Assembly (NCBI GenBank): GCA_017934745.1
Contig: JAGBIY010000005.1
Span: forward strand, 1-64,000
Length of the DNA: 64,000 nucleotides
Direction: 5' to 3'
Origin: Treponema sp.
GTDB taxonomy: Bacteria; Spirochaetota; Spirochaetia; Treponematales; Treponemataceae
The position numbers and the translations under genes were made by a program. How positions within the stretch are numbered: position 1 is the first letter of the stretch; every line of letters starts with the position of its first letter. Positions 35,978 through 44,417 of the stretch are shown piece after piece. A model generated the notes under the pieces. The model searched no databases, had not been told where the DNA came from, and saw only the letters and a list, made by a program, of their open reading frames with translations.

Positions 35978-36520
35978 ATGATTTACGACTACACATTCAA
36001 GGACAGAAAGGGAAACGAGGTTTCAATGCAGGACTACAAGGGAAAAGTCCTCTTGATAGTGAACACGGCGACTGGCTGCGGCTTCACTCCGCAGTACAAG
36101 GAGCTTCAGGAAATCTACTCCGAGCTTCACGAGAAGGGACTTGAGATTCTCGACTTCCCTTGCGACCAGTTCGGACACCAGGCTCCGGGGAGCGACGAGG
36201 AAATCCACTCGTTCTGCACTGGAAGATTCGGAATCGAGTTCCCGCAGTTCTCCAAAATCGAGGTCAACGGCGAGAACGCCCTTCCGCTCTTCAAGCACCT
36301 CACGGCGAACACGAAATTCGAAGGCTTCGAGGATGCCAATCCGCTCTCGAAAGTCCTCATGAAGATGCTCTCGATTGGAAAGAAGGATTTCGCGACTTCG
36401 AGCGACATCAAGTGGAACTTCACCAAGTTCCTCATCGACAGGGAAGGCAACATCGTCAGGAGATTCGAGCCGACTGCCAACATGGACAAGGTGAAAAACG
36501 CGATTTGTGATATTCTGTAA
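35978..36520 (+). CDS. Glutathione peroxidase family thiol peroxidase (Cys type)
   Basis: The 180-residue protein has the GPx signature IVNTATGCGFTPQY, with Cys34 in place of selenocysteine, then FPCDQFGHQAPG with Cys62 and the catalytic-tetrad Gln, and KWNFTKFLID with the conserved Trp. Bacterial Cys-type members usually use thioredoxin rather than glutathione, which fits the thioredoxin and reductase-like genes in the same operon. It reduces hydrogen peroxide and organic hydroperoxides in the cytoplasm. AAGGAG lies 6 nt before the ATG. The ohrR-like gene follows after 3 nt. Confidence 0.93.
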   Translation: MIYDYTFKDRKGNEVSMQDYKGKVLLIVNTATGCGFTPQYKELQEIYSELHEKGLEILDFPCDQFGHQAPGSDEEIHSFCTGRFGIEFPQFSKIEVNGENALPLFKHLTANTKFEGFEDANPLSKVLMKMLSIGKKDFATSSDIKWNFTKFLIDREGNIVRRFEPTANMDKVKNAICDIL

Positions 36521-36523
36521 CGC

Positions 36524-36967
36524 ATGGAAAGTCAGAATTACGAACAGCTAAAACTGTCGAATCAACTTTGCTTCCCGCTCTATGTCTGCTCGAAAGAGAT
36601 AGTGAGGCGGTACAAGCCGTTCCTGGACGAAGTTGATTTGACATACACACAGTACATAGCGATGATGGCGTTTTGGGAAAAAAGCGAGATGAACGTGAAG
36701 GACCTCGGAAAAAGGCTTTTCCTTGATTCGGGGACGCTCACTCCGGTTCTCAAGACGCTTGAGTCCAAAGGGTTCATCACAAGGGAAAGGTCGAAAGAGG
36801 ACGAGAGGAACTTGATTGTGCGGGTTACCGACGAGGGCATGGCTCTCCGCGACAAGTGCGCTTCAATTCCTTCCAAAATGGGTTGCTGCGTGCACATGGA
36901 GCCTGAGGACGCCCATGCGCTCAAGTCCATCCTCGACAAGTTCCTGATGAACTTCCAGGAAAAATGA
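36524..36967 (+). CDS. ohrR: MarR-family organic peroxide sensor, OhrR type
   Basis: The 147-residue regulator carries the OhrR hallmarks: NQLCFPLY with the reactive Cys16, DLTYTQYIAMMAFWE, LGKRLFLDSGTLTPVLKTLE (recognition helix) and RSKEDERNLIVRVTDEG (wing). Cys121/Cys122 near the C-terminus (MGCCVHM) could form the intersubunit disulfide seen in two-Cys OhrR proteins such as that of Xanthomonas. It has no Shine-Dalgarno of its own and starts 3 nt after the peroxidase stop, so translation is probably coupled. It should repress its own operon through the sites at 35873-35958 and release on oxidation. The usual ohr peroxidase gene is absent here and a Gpx takes its place. Confidence 0.88.
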   Translation: MESQNYEQLKLSNQLCFPLYVCSKEIVRRYKPFLDEVDLTYTQYIAMMAFWEKSEMNVKDLGKRLFLDSGTLTPVLKTLESKGFITRERSKEDERNLIVRVTDEGMALRDKCASIPSKMGCCVHMEPEDAHALKSILDKFLMNFQEK

Positions 36968-36997
36968 TTTCACATTTGTTTTTGTAAGGAGTAGAAA

Positions 36998-37873
36998 ATG
37001 GCAGAGACGAACGAACTTTACGATGTCGCGATTCTTGGAACAGGGCCTGCAGGCGTCTCTGCGGCGATAACACTCAAGATTCGCAACAAGAACATAATCC
37101 TGCTTGGAAGCCGGAATTTGACGGACAAGATGGGAAAGGCCCACGAAATCCAGAACTATCCGGGATTGCCGGCGGTGAAGGGCGACGAGCTTCAGGCTGC
37201 GTTCAAAAAGCATCTGGATTCTCTCGGCATCGAAATCACCGAGGACCAGGTGACAGCCTGCTACGCCTTGGGCGACAAGTTCAGCATGACGGCGAAGAGT
37301 GGCAAGACCTACTCGGCGAAGAGCGTCATAATCGCCACGGGAGTGAGCTTCGGAAAAGCCTACGACGGCGAGGAGCAGTTCCTCGGCCGCGGGGTCAGCT
37401 ACTGCGCCACCTGCGACGCTCCGCTCTACAAGGGCAAGAAGGTCGCCGTGATAGCCCAGACCGAAAAGGAAGAGGAAGAGGCGAAATTCCTTTCGGAAGT
37501 GTGCGAGAAGGTTTTCTTCGTTCCGCTCTACAAAAAAGACGGATTCGAGTTTTCAGAAAACGGAAAAATTGAAATAATCAGGGATGTTCCAGTTTCGATT
37601 CAGGGGCGCATGAAGGCCGAAAAGCTCGTGATGAAGAACGGGGAAGTCGAGGCCGACGGATTCTTCATCCTTCGCGATTCGATTTCGCCAAAACAGCTCG
37701 TTCCAGGGCTTGAGCTTGACGGAAACCACATCGCGGTGAACAGAAAGATGGAAACGAACATAAAGGGCTGCTTCGCGTGCGGAGACATAACAGGTCTTCC
37801 ATACCAGTATGTGAAGTCGGCCGGAGAAGGAAACGTGGCTGCGTTGAGCGCGGTGGCGTATTTGTCAAAATAG
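36998..37873 (+). CDS. Thioredoxin reductase-like flavoprotein lacking the NADPH-binding motif
   Basis: The 291-residue protein has the FAD Rossmann motif GTGPAG (14-19), the redox-active CATC pair Cys136/Cys139, and the C-terminal FAD-binding CGDITGLPYQYVKSAGEG. Standard TrxB proteins have about 310-320 residues with a second G-x-G-x-x-A/G motif and HRRxxxRA for NADPH. Here the matching stretch reads VAVIAQTEKEEEEAKFL (149-165) and no HRR motif follows. This resembles the ferredoxin-dependent flavin thioredoxin reductases described in clostridia, which do not use pyridine nucleotides. AAGGAG lies 6 nt upstream and thioredoxin follows 10 nt later, making a dedicated reductant pair for the peroxidase likely. 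The electron donor is inferred. Confidence 0.85.
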   Translation: MAETNELYDVAILGTGPAGVSAAITLKIRNKNIILLGSRNLTDKMGKAHEIQNYPGLPAVKGDELQAAFKKHLDSLGIEITEDQVTACYALGDKFSMTAKSGKTYSAKSVIIATGVSFGKAYDGEEQFLGRGVSYCATCDAPLYKGKKVAVIAQTEKEEEEAKFLSEVCEKVFFVPLYKKDGFEFSENGKIEIIRDVPVSIQGRMKAEKLVMKNGEVEADGFFILRDSISPKQLVPGLELDGNHIAVNRKMETNIKGCFACGDITGLPYQYVKSAGEGNVAALSAVAYLSK

Positions 37874-37883
37874 GAGGCAAAAT

Positions 37884-38198
37884 ATGGTAAAAGCAATTTC
37901 AGAGTCAGAGTTCGATGAAGCGGTGAAAGAGGGGCTTTCTGTCGTCGATTTTTCAGCCACATGGTGCGGCCCTTGCCAGATGCTCAAGCCTGTTCTTGAG
38001 GACGCTTCTGGCGAGTTCGACGGAAAGGTGAAGTTCTTCGCGGTCGACGTTGACGAGGCCGAGGACTTGAGCCGCAAACTCGGCGTGATGGCGGTTCCTT
38101 CAATCTTCGTGTTCAAGGACGGAGAGCAGGTCGCCATGACCACAGGCTTCCAGCCGAAAGACGCTTTGGTGTCTTGGGTCAACGGAGCGATTGCCTGA
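37884..38198 (+). CDS. trxA: Thioredoxin
   Basis: The 104-residue protein has the full thioredoxin fold with WCGPC at residues 27-31 and the cis-proline loop AVPS (Pro72). AGGAGG overlaps the stop of the reductase-like gene 6 nt upstream. It would pass electrons from the flavoprotein to the peroxidase encoded first in the operon, as well as serving general disulfide reduction. A terminator follows at 38252. Confidence 0.96.
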   Translation: MVKAISESEFDEAVKEGLSVVDFSATWCGPCQMLKPVLEDASGEFDGKVKFFAVDVDEAEDLSRKLGVMAVPSIFVFKDGEQVAMTTGFQPKDALVSWVNGAIA

Positions 38199-38251
38199 GG
38201 TTTCTCTCGTTGAACAAAACTCGCATTTGAGGTACTATTTTTTTTGAACGA

Positions 38252-38299
38252 AGGCGTTCATTCGACACTCGAATTGTGTCCGAATGGACGCCTTTTTTT
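38252..38299 (+). terminator. Intrinsic terminator of the peroxidase-thioredoxin operon
   Basis: AGGCG-TTCATTCG-ACAC (from 38252) pairs with GTGT-CCGAATGGA-CGCCT (to 38292), with small internal bulges, followed by seven T. It lies 54 nt after trxA and before the asnB leader. Confidence 0.85.
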
Positions 38300-38333
38300 A
38301 TTTAAATTGATTTTTTTTTATCCGGGGGTTTTT

Positions 38334-40073
38334 ATGTGTGGTTTTGTGGGCGCGTTCGATTTGAGCGCGGGCGGCCAGCCGATTGGCGATGCGTTGAAAG
38401 AGGAGCTTAGGAAGCAGATTTTGGAGCAGTCAAAGACGATTCGGCACAGGGGGCCGGACTGGTCGGGCGTTTACACTGGAGAGAACGCGATTTTGAGCCA
38501 CGAGAGATTGGCGATTGTGGACCCGCTTTCAGGGAAGCAGCCGCTTGTCTCCGACGACGGAAAGATAATCCTGGCCGTGAACGGTGAAATCTACAACCAC
38601 AAGGAAATCAGGGCGGAGTTCGAGGGAAAGTACAGTTTCAAGACGAAGAGCGACTGCGAGGTCATCATTCCGCTCTACAAGACTTACGGAACGGAATTCC
38701 TCGAAAAACTCTCCGGCATCTTCGCGTTCGCCCTCTACGATTCCGAGAAGGACGTGTATTTGATTGGACGAGACGAAATCGGCGTGATTCCGCTCTACCA
38801 GGGCTGGGACAAGCACGGCCGCTACTACGTCGCAAGCGAGTTGAAGGCTCTCGAAGGCTACTGCACTTCAATAGAAGAATTCCCGAACGGACACTATTTC
38901 TACTCGAAAGACTCGAAGCCCACCCGCTGGTACAAGCGCGACTGGGAAAGCTTCGCCAACGTGAAGGACAATCCGAAGGCGACTGACGACAAGGGGGAAA
39001 TCATCAATCCTTCCGTCATAGAAAAAGTGAAGAACGGACTTGAGCAGGCTGTGAGGCAGCAGCTCATGTCGGACGTTCCATACGGCGTTCTTCTTTCGGG
39101 CGGACTGGACTCTTCGATAATCGCCGCGATAACGCAGAAATTCTCCAAGAAGAGAATCGAATCCGACGGAAAGCAGGCGGCGTGGTGGCCGCAGCTCCAC
39201 TCGTTCGCGGTGGGACTCGAAGGCTCTCCCGACTTGCTCGCCGCCAAAAAAGCCGCCGACTACATCGGAACGATACACCACGAAGTCCACTTCACGATTC
39301 AGGAGGCGTTGGACGCGCTCCGTGACGTAATCTACCACATCGAGACCTACGACATCACGACCGTCCGCGCCTCCACGCCGATGTACCTGCTGGCGCGCGT
39401 CATAAAGTCGATGGGCATAAAGATGGTGCTTTCGGGCGAGGGCAGCGACGAGCTTTTCGGCGGCTACCTCTATTTCCACAAGGCTCCGAATCCTCAGGAA
39501 TTCCACGAGGAACTTGTGAGGAAGATGTCCAAACTCCACCTCTACGACTGCCTCCGCGCGAACAAGTCACTCATGGCGTGGGGCGTTGAGGGGCGCGTTC
39601 CATTCCTGGACAAGGATTTCATCGACGTCGCCATGAGGCTCAATCCGTGCGACAAGATGAACATTCGCCTGCCGGACGGAAAACAGCGCATCGAAAAGTG
39701 GATTCTCAGAAAGGCGTTCGAGGACATGCTCCCGGAGAGCATTGTTTGGCGGCAGAAAGAGCAGTTCTCCGACGGCGTGGGCTACAACTGGATTGACACG
39801 CTCAAGAAGATGACCGAGGAGAAGGTCTCGGACGCGGAATTCGAGCGCAGGGAGAAGCGTTTCCCAATCAACACTCCGAAGACGAAAGAGGAATACTACT
39901 ACCGCGAAATCTACAGCGAGCTTTTCCCGTCCGACAGCGCGGCGAAAGTCGTCCCGCACGAAGCCGGCGTCGCCTGCTCCACGGCAAAGGCCCTCGAATG
40001 GGACGAAGCCTGGAAAAACATGGACGAGCCGAGCGGCCGCGCCATCTCCGGCGTCCACGACAAAGCGTACTAG
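38334..40073 (+). CDS. asnB: Asparagine synthase (glutamine-hydrolysing), AsnB type
   Basis: The start is set at the ATG of MCGFVGAFD, since Cys2 is the class II glutaminase nucleophile; GGGGG lies 6 nt upstream and the 30 codons before it do not match the family. The 579-residue enzyme has the glutaminase domain (HRGPDWSGVY, LSHERLAIVDP, NGEIYNHKEIR) and a synthetase domain with the pyrophosphate loop SGGLDSS, SGEGSDELFGGYLYF and GRVPFLDKDF. It amidates aspartate using ATP and glutamine. With glnA and glmS this makes three glutamine-linked enzymes in 9 kb. It appears monocistronic, with terminators on both sides. Confidence 0.96.
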   Translation: MCGFVGAFDLSAGGQPIGDALKEELRKQILEQSKTIRHRGPDWSGVYTGENAILSHERLAIVDPLSGKQPLVSDDGKIILAVNGEIYNHKEIRAEFEGKYSFKTKSDCEVIIPLYKTYGTEFLEKLSGIFAFALYDSEKDVYLIGRDEIGVIPLYQGWDKHGRYYVASELKALEGYCTSIEEFPNGHYFYSKDSKPTRWYKRDWESFANVKDNPKATDDKGEIINPSVIEKVKNGLEQAVRQQLMSDVPYGVLLSGGLDSSIIAAITQKFSKKRIESDGKQAAWWPQLHSFAVGLEGSPDLLAAKKAADYIGTIHHEVHFTIQEALDALRDVIYHIETYDITTVRASTPMYLLARVIKSMGIKMVLSGEGSDELFGGYLYFHKAPNPQEFHEELVRKMSKLHLYDCLRANKSLMAWGVEGRVPFLDKDFIDVAMRLNPCDKMNIRLPDGKQRIEKWILRKAFEDMLPESIVWRQKEQFSDGVGYNWIDTLKKMTEEKVSDAEFERREKRFPINTPKTKEEYYYREIYSELFPSDSAAKVVPHEAGVACSTAKALEWDEAWKNMDEPSGRAISGVHDKAY

Positions 40074-40115
40074 TACAACGAATAACAATTAGCCGTCATT
40101 CCGAATTCGTTTCGC

Positions 40116-40147
40116 AACGGCGGCTTTGAAAAAGGCTGCCGTTTTTC
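40116..40147 (+). terminator. Intrinsic terminator after asnB
   Basis: AACGGC (40116-40121) pairs with GCCGTT (40138-40143). The inner arms GGCTTT and AAAGGCT nearly pair, and a T run follows. It lies 42 nt after the asnB stop. Confidence 0.7.
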
Positions 40148-40238
40148 TTTTGAATTCAATTGTCTGTTTTGTCTTTTCCCGTTCCTTTAACATCTAAAAG
40201 GTTTTCTGTGATAATATAGAATCGAAAGGGAATTTTTT

Positions 40239-42134
40239 ATGGAAAGGGAAAAAAGACCGGGCTCAATCATTTTTGCCGCGATGGTCATTTTTTTGATTTG
40301 CATCGTCATCAATTTTTGCACACTCATATATACAACGAACAAATACAACTCGAAGGAGCGTTTCACAAAGGCCGGAGAGGACGGCGAATGCACGGTGGAG
40401 CTTTATCCGCGCGGGGGTGTCGCCGATTCGTGGGACAAGATGGACGTTGAGGTCGCTGGAAAAATCATATCGTTCACGGGGACGACTTACGACTGCGACG
40501 TGAAGAATTTCAGCGATTCGAAAGTTTCCGACTGGACGATGCGCATCGATGTGGAAAAACCGTGCTACATCAACAACTCTTGGTGCGGAATGGTGGAAAT
40601 CCATCAGCGGCTTCCCGGTTCCGACAACGAGCTTGTGCAGACCATCGACCTTCGCGACTACGACAAGGACGATTTGCACGTCAAGCACTTCTTCGTCTCT
40701 CAGGATTTGTACATTCCGCTTGAGATGGGCGACTACCTCATCTACCACCCCTCTGTCGTTTCCGGGGAATATCCGATTGCGAGCTTCAATGGAACTCCCG
40801 GAAAAATCGAGGTCGGCTTCATTTTCTACCATCTCCGGGGATTTGATTTGTCTTTCTCTGCTTCCATGACGTACAAGCTTTCAAAGAACTATTTGCAGGG
40901 AACTAGGCCGAAGATTCTGCTTTTTTGCCTGGCTGTCTGGGTTCTCCTCTTTGTTGTGCGGGTCACGTTCATCCTCACGACTTCGAACCTCAAGAGGGAA
41001 AACGCCTCCGTCATCCACGCCATATCGAAAATCTACTACAACCTCTACAAGACAGATTTGCAGAAGGACAGTTTCCAGGAAATCCGCGCATCCACTTCCG
41101 TCCACAAATTCTTCGAGCGGTTCACGAGCGCGAGCGCGGCATTGAAAAATCTCCCCGACGCGATGTACTGCCACGACGACATGATTTCCGTGAGGGAATT
41201 CTACAACATGGAGAACTGGAAGAAGATGCTCCGCGACACCGACAGCTGCAGTGCGGACTTCAAGGCGAAGAAGAATTCCGGAAAGGACAGCAGGTGGATT
41301 CGCACGAACCTCATTGTCTGCCGTAGGGACGAGAGGGGAGTTCCTACCGAGGTGATTTGTGGTCTGCAGGACGTTGACGAGGAAGTGCGCGAGAGGGAGC
41401 AGAACAAGATGATGATTGAGCGGTTCGCCTCCGACTTGAGCAACGAGGTCGCCGAACAGACGCTCCACATTCAGGAAATCCAGAGGCGCGTGGTTTCAAG
41501 GCTCGCCGACATGATTGGCTCCCGCGACGGAAACACGGGCGGACACGTGAAGAGGACGAGCGACATCATGAAGATTTTGGTGGACGAGATAATCAAGCGA
41601 AACTGGTCGAGCGACGCAAATCCGAAATTCAGCGCGATAACGGAGCGCGTCGGCGAGGACATCGTTCGCGCGGCTCCTATGCACGATTTGGGAAAGATTT
41701 TCATCGACAAGAACATCCTCTGCAAGCCCGGAAAATTGACCGACGACGAGTACAGGATAATGAAGACGCACTCCGAGCACAGCGGCGAAATCGTCAACTT
41801 GATTCTCCGCGACGTGGAGGAGGAGGCTTTCGTGGACATCGCCTTCAACATCGCCCGCTACCACCACGAACGCTGGGACGGTCTCGGCTACCCGGAGGGC
41901 GCGGCAGGCGGAAAGGTGGGCGAGGGCATCCCGCTTGAGGCCCGAATCATGGCGGTGGCGGATGTCTACGACGCTCTCGTGAGCAAAAGATGCTACAAGG
42001 AGCCGATGAGCTTCGACATGGCCTGCAAGATAATGCTCGAAGGAATGGGAAAGCAGTTCGACCCTGACATGGAAGAGATTTTCTTGGCTTGCAGGGATGA
42101 ACTTGAGAACTACTACATCGACGCTTCCGAATGA
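40239..42134 (+). CDS. Membrane-bound HD-GYP domain protein, probable c-di-GMP phosphodiesterase
   Basis: The 631-residue protein has a membrane segment near residues 10-32, an extracytoplasmic sensor domain to about 222, and a second membrane segment (LLFCLAVWVLLFVVRVTFI). A PAS-like region (about 290-380) and a short coiled coil (NKMMIERFASDLSNEVAEQ) precede a HD-GYP domain. The domain has His482-Asp483 in MHDLGK, HHERWDGLGYP with the GYP triad at 550-552, and ADVYDALVSKRCYKEP. HD-GYP proteins hydrolyse cyclic di-GMP and so affect motility and attachment. AGGG lies 8 nt upstream. The chemoreceptor gene follows with its own promoter. Confidence 0.92.
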   Translation: MEREKRPGSIIFAAMVIFLICIVINFCTLIYTTNKYNSKERFTKAGEDGECTVELYPRGGVADSWDKMDVEVAGKIISFTGTTYDCDVKNFSDSKVSDWTMRIDVEKPCYINNSWCGMVEIHQRLPGSDNELVQTIDLRDYDKDDLHVKHFFVSQDLYIPLEMGDYLIYHPSVVSGEYPIASFNGTPGKIEVGFIFYHLRGFDLSFSASMTYKLSKNYLQGTRPKILLFCLAVWVLLFVVRVTFILTTSNLKRENASVIHAISKIYYNLYKTDLQKDSFQEIRASTSVHKFFERFTSASAALKNLPDAMYCHDDMISVREFYNMENWKKMLRDTDSCSADFKAKKNSGKDSRWIRTNLIVCRRDERGVPTEVICGLQDVDEEVREREQNKMMIERFASDLSNEVAEQTLHIQEIQRRVVSRLADMIGSRDGNTGGHVKRTSDIMKILVDEIIKRNWSSDANPKFSAITERVGEDIVRAAPMHDLGKIFIDKNILCKPGKLTDDEYRIMKTHSEHSGEIVNLILRDVEEEAFVDIAFNIARYHHERWDGLGYPEGAAGGKVGEGIPLEARIMAVADVYDALVSKRCYKEPMSFDMACKIMLEGMGKQFDPDMEEIFLACRDELENYYIDASE

Positions 42135-42185
42135 TTTTTTTCTGTCTTCTCTGAAACTTTCAAGAGTTCCTCGGTTAATAAAAGA

Positions 42186-42213
42186 TTGATTTTTTCAAAA
42201 AATGAAATATCAT
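42186..42213 (+). promoter_or_regulatory. Candidate promoter of the chemoreceptor gene
   Basis: TTGATT (42186-42191), a 16-bp spacer and TATCAT (42208-42213) resemble a sigma-70 promoter in an AT-rich gap of 126 bp. The ribosome site AGGGAG follows at 42250, 5 nt before the ATG. Confidence 0.4.
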
Positions 42214-42260
42214 TTTATATCAATGCAAAATCAATATTTTTTTAATTGCAAGGGAGCCTT

Positions 42261-44342
42261 ATGAAAAGCATCAAACAAAAACTTATCTTTGCAAATGTCG
42301 GCATAATCCTTTTTTCTGTTTTTTTGATAGCGATTCCGGTGCTCGTCATGCAGTGCAAAAGCAAGACTGCTGATGTCGCTGAGGATGCTTCTGATAAAAT
42401 CACTCAGGGACACTTGGAAATCAACTTGTTCATGAGGGAGCCGTTCGGAATCGTATACGACTCCAGAAATTACTTGAAGACTCACGAGGACGACCAGGAG
42501 CGCGTGGAGAACTTCTTCGCCGCTGTCTTGAACGGAAAGTCGAATTTCTCCGAGCTGTACTATGCGAGCGCGACACCTGTGAAGGACGGTGGATTCTTCT
42601 GGGCGAACGACAGATGGACACCTCCTAGCGACTACGACCAGACGACCCGCGCGTGGTTCAAGGCCGGACAGAGCGCGGGCAGGGGCGCGGTGGCTGTGTC
42701 TGATCCCTATCTCGACAGCGTGACGAATTCGATGGTCGCGGCCATTTCCACGAGCGTGGAAAAGAACGGAGTCTTCGCCGGTGTCGTCTCTTTGGACATG
42801 CAGCTCAAAGGCTTGAACGAACTTGTTTCTCCAATAAAACTTTCAACGTCTGGACAATCCTTCCTCCTCGACAAGCAGGGGCGCTACGTCACAAACCCGG
42901 ATTCATCAAAGCTCATGAACGCCAACTTCTTCGAGGAATTTGGACTTTCAGACTATAAGAGCAAGGTTTCCGGCAATGAGATTCTCTTTTTGGAGGATGT
43001 CGGAAACGGAACGTACTTTGCCGCCAGAATCATCTCTCCTGAAACAGGTTGGATTTTCGTCACTGTCGGTCCTACAAAAGAGCTTTTCGCTGAAGTGCAA
43101 AGAAGCGTGATGCTCATCTTGACGCTTTCGGTGCTCGCTGTCTTGATTGGCGTGGCAATCGCGTTCGTCATCGCCCATACAATCGTCGAGCCGATAATCA
43201 TCGTCAAGGACACCATCAACGGAATCGCGGAGGGAAACGCGGATTTGACAAAGCGCATCCCGCTCAAGGGACACGACGAGGTCGCGGCTCTGGTCGGCGG
43301 CTTCAACAGGTTTGCGGAAAAACTCCAGCACATCATCTCCGACGTGAAGGATTCCAAGGAGATGCTCTCCGCCGCCGGAAGCGCGCTTGATTCGAGCATG
43401 CACGAGACGGGAGCCTCGATAACGGAGATTATCGCGAACATCGAAAGCATGCACGGCCAGATAAGCAACCAGAGCGACAGCGTTTCCCAGACTGCGGGCG
43501 CGGTCAACGAAATCGCCTCGAACATCGACTCTCTTGAGAGGATGATTGAGAACCAGTCGCAGGGCGTTTCGCAGGCTTCGTCGGCGGTCGAGCAGATGAT
43601 TGGAAACATCGCTTCCGTGAACCAGTCCGTCGACAAGATGGCCGATTCGTTCGATTCTCTTTCTTCCCAGGCGATGAACGGTGCGCAGAAGCAGAAGGAC
43701 GTGAACGACAGGATTCAGGAAATCGAGGAGCAGTCGCAGATGCTTCAGGAAGCGAACTCCGCCATCGCGTCCATCGCGTCCCAGACGAACCTCCTGGCCA
43801 TGAACGCGGCAATCGAGGCCGCCCATGCGGGAGACGCTGGAAAGGGGTTCGCGGTCGTCGCGGACGAAATCAGAAAGCTTTCAGAGACTTCCACTACGCA
43901 GTCCAAGACAATCGGCGACCAGCTTTCGAGCATAAAAGCTTCCATAAATTCTGTCGTGGCGGCTTCCGAGGAGTCGAGCGAGGCGTTCGGAATCGTCGCC
44001 GACAAAATCCGCGAGACTGACCAGCTCGTCCGCCAAATCAAGAGCGCGATGGAGGAGCAGCAGGAAGGTTCAAGGCAGATAACCGATTCCCTCCACACGA
44101 TGAACGACAGCACAATCGAAGTTCGCACGGCTTCCGAGGAGATGTCGATTGGCAACAAGCAGATTTTGGACGAGGTGCGCCGATTGCAGGATGCGACACT
44201 CGTGATGAAGACCAGCATGGAAGAGATGTCTGTCGGCGCAAAGAACATAAACAACACCGGCGCGATGCTGACGGAAATTGCGGGGAAAATGAAAGGCTCC
44301 ATAAGCCAAATCGGAGCGCAGATAGACCAGTTCCAGGTCTGA
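42261..44342 (+). CDS. Methyl-accepting chemotaxis protein with Cache sensor domain
   Basis: The start is at the ATG preceded by AGGGAG. The 693-residue receptor has an N-terminal membrane segment (about 6-28) and a periplasmic dCache-type sensor (about 30-285) containing [21 protein letters not shown] and [15 protein letters not shown] second membrane segment follows ([20 protein letters not shown]), then a HAMP domain ([19 protein letters not shown]) and a long signalling coiled coil. Its tip matches the kinase-contact hairpin ([36 protein letters not shown]). Cache domains of this type often bind amino acids or small organic acids. It should report to CheA/CheW in the flagellar chemotaxis system. 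The ligand is unknown. Confidence 0.95.
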   Translation: MKSIKQKLIFANVGIILFSVFLIAIPVLVMQCKSKTADVAEDASDKITQGHLEINLFMREPFGIVYDSRNYLKTHEDDQERVENFFAAVLNGKSNFSELYYASATPVKDGGFFWANDRWTPPSDYDQTTRAWFKAGQSAGRGAVAVSDPYLDSVTNSMVAAISTSVEKNGVFAGVVSLDMQLKGLNELVSPIKLSTSGQSFLLDKQGRYVTNPDSSKLMNANFFEEFGLSDYKSKVSGNEILFLEDVGNGTYFAARIISPETGWIFVTVGPTKELFAEVQRSVMLILTLSVLAVLIGVAIAFVIAHTIVEPIIIVKDTINGIAEGNADLTKRIPLKGHDEVAALVGGFNRFAEKLQHIISDVKDSKEMLSAAGSALDSSMHETGASITEIIANIESMHGQISNQSDSVSQTAGAVNEIASNIDSLERMIENQSQGVSQASSAVEQMIGNIASVNQSVDKMADSFDSLSSQAMNGAQKQKDVNDRIQEIEEQSQMLQEANSAIASIASQTNLLAMNAAIEAAHAGDAGKGFAVVADEIRKLSETSTTQSKTIGDQLSSIKASINSVVAASEESSEAFGIVADKIRETDQLVRQIKSAMEEQQEGSRQITDSLHTMNDSTIEVRTASEEMSIGNKQILDEVRRLQDATLVMKTSMEEMSVGAKNINNTGAMLTEIAGKMKGSISQIGAQIDQFQV

Positions 44343-44346
44343 TGAC

Positions 44347-44400
44347 AAAAAAAATCCACATGGACTTAGGGGATTGCCACTGTTCGTGTGGATTTTTTTT
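44347..44400. terminator. Bidirectional terminator between the chemoreceptor and the M20 peptidase genes
   Basis: ATCCACA (44354-44360) pairs with TGTGGAT (44387-44393). The stem is extended by an A run on the left and eight T on the right, so it can stop transcription from both converging genes (ends 44342 and 44418). Confidence 0.8.
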
Positions 44401-44417
44401 GCATTTGCTGTTTTCGT

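Noticed and set aside
38244..38333. Thirty-codon N-terminal extension of asnB
   Set aside because: It overlaps the terminator hairpin, and the enzyme needs Cys directly after the initiator Met.
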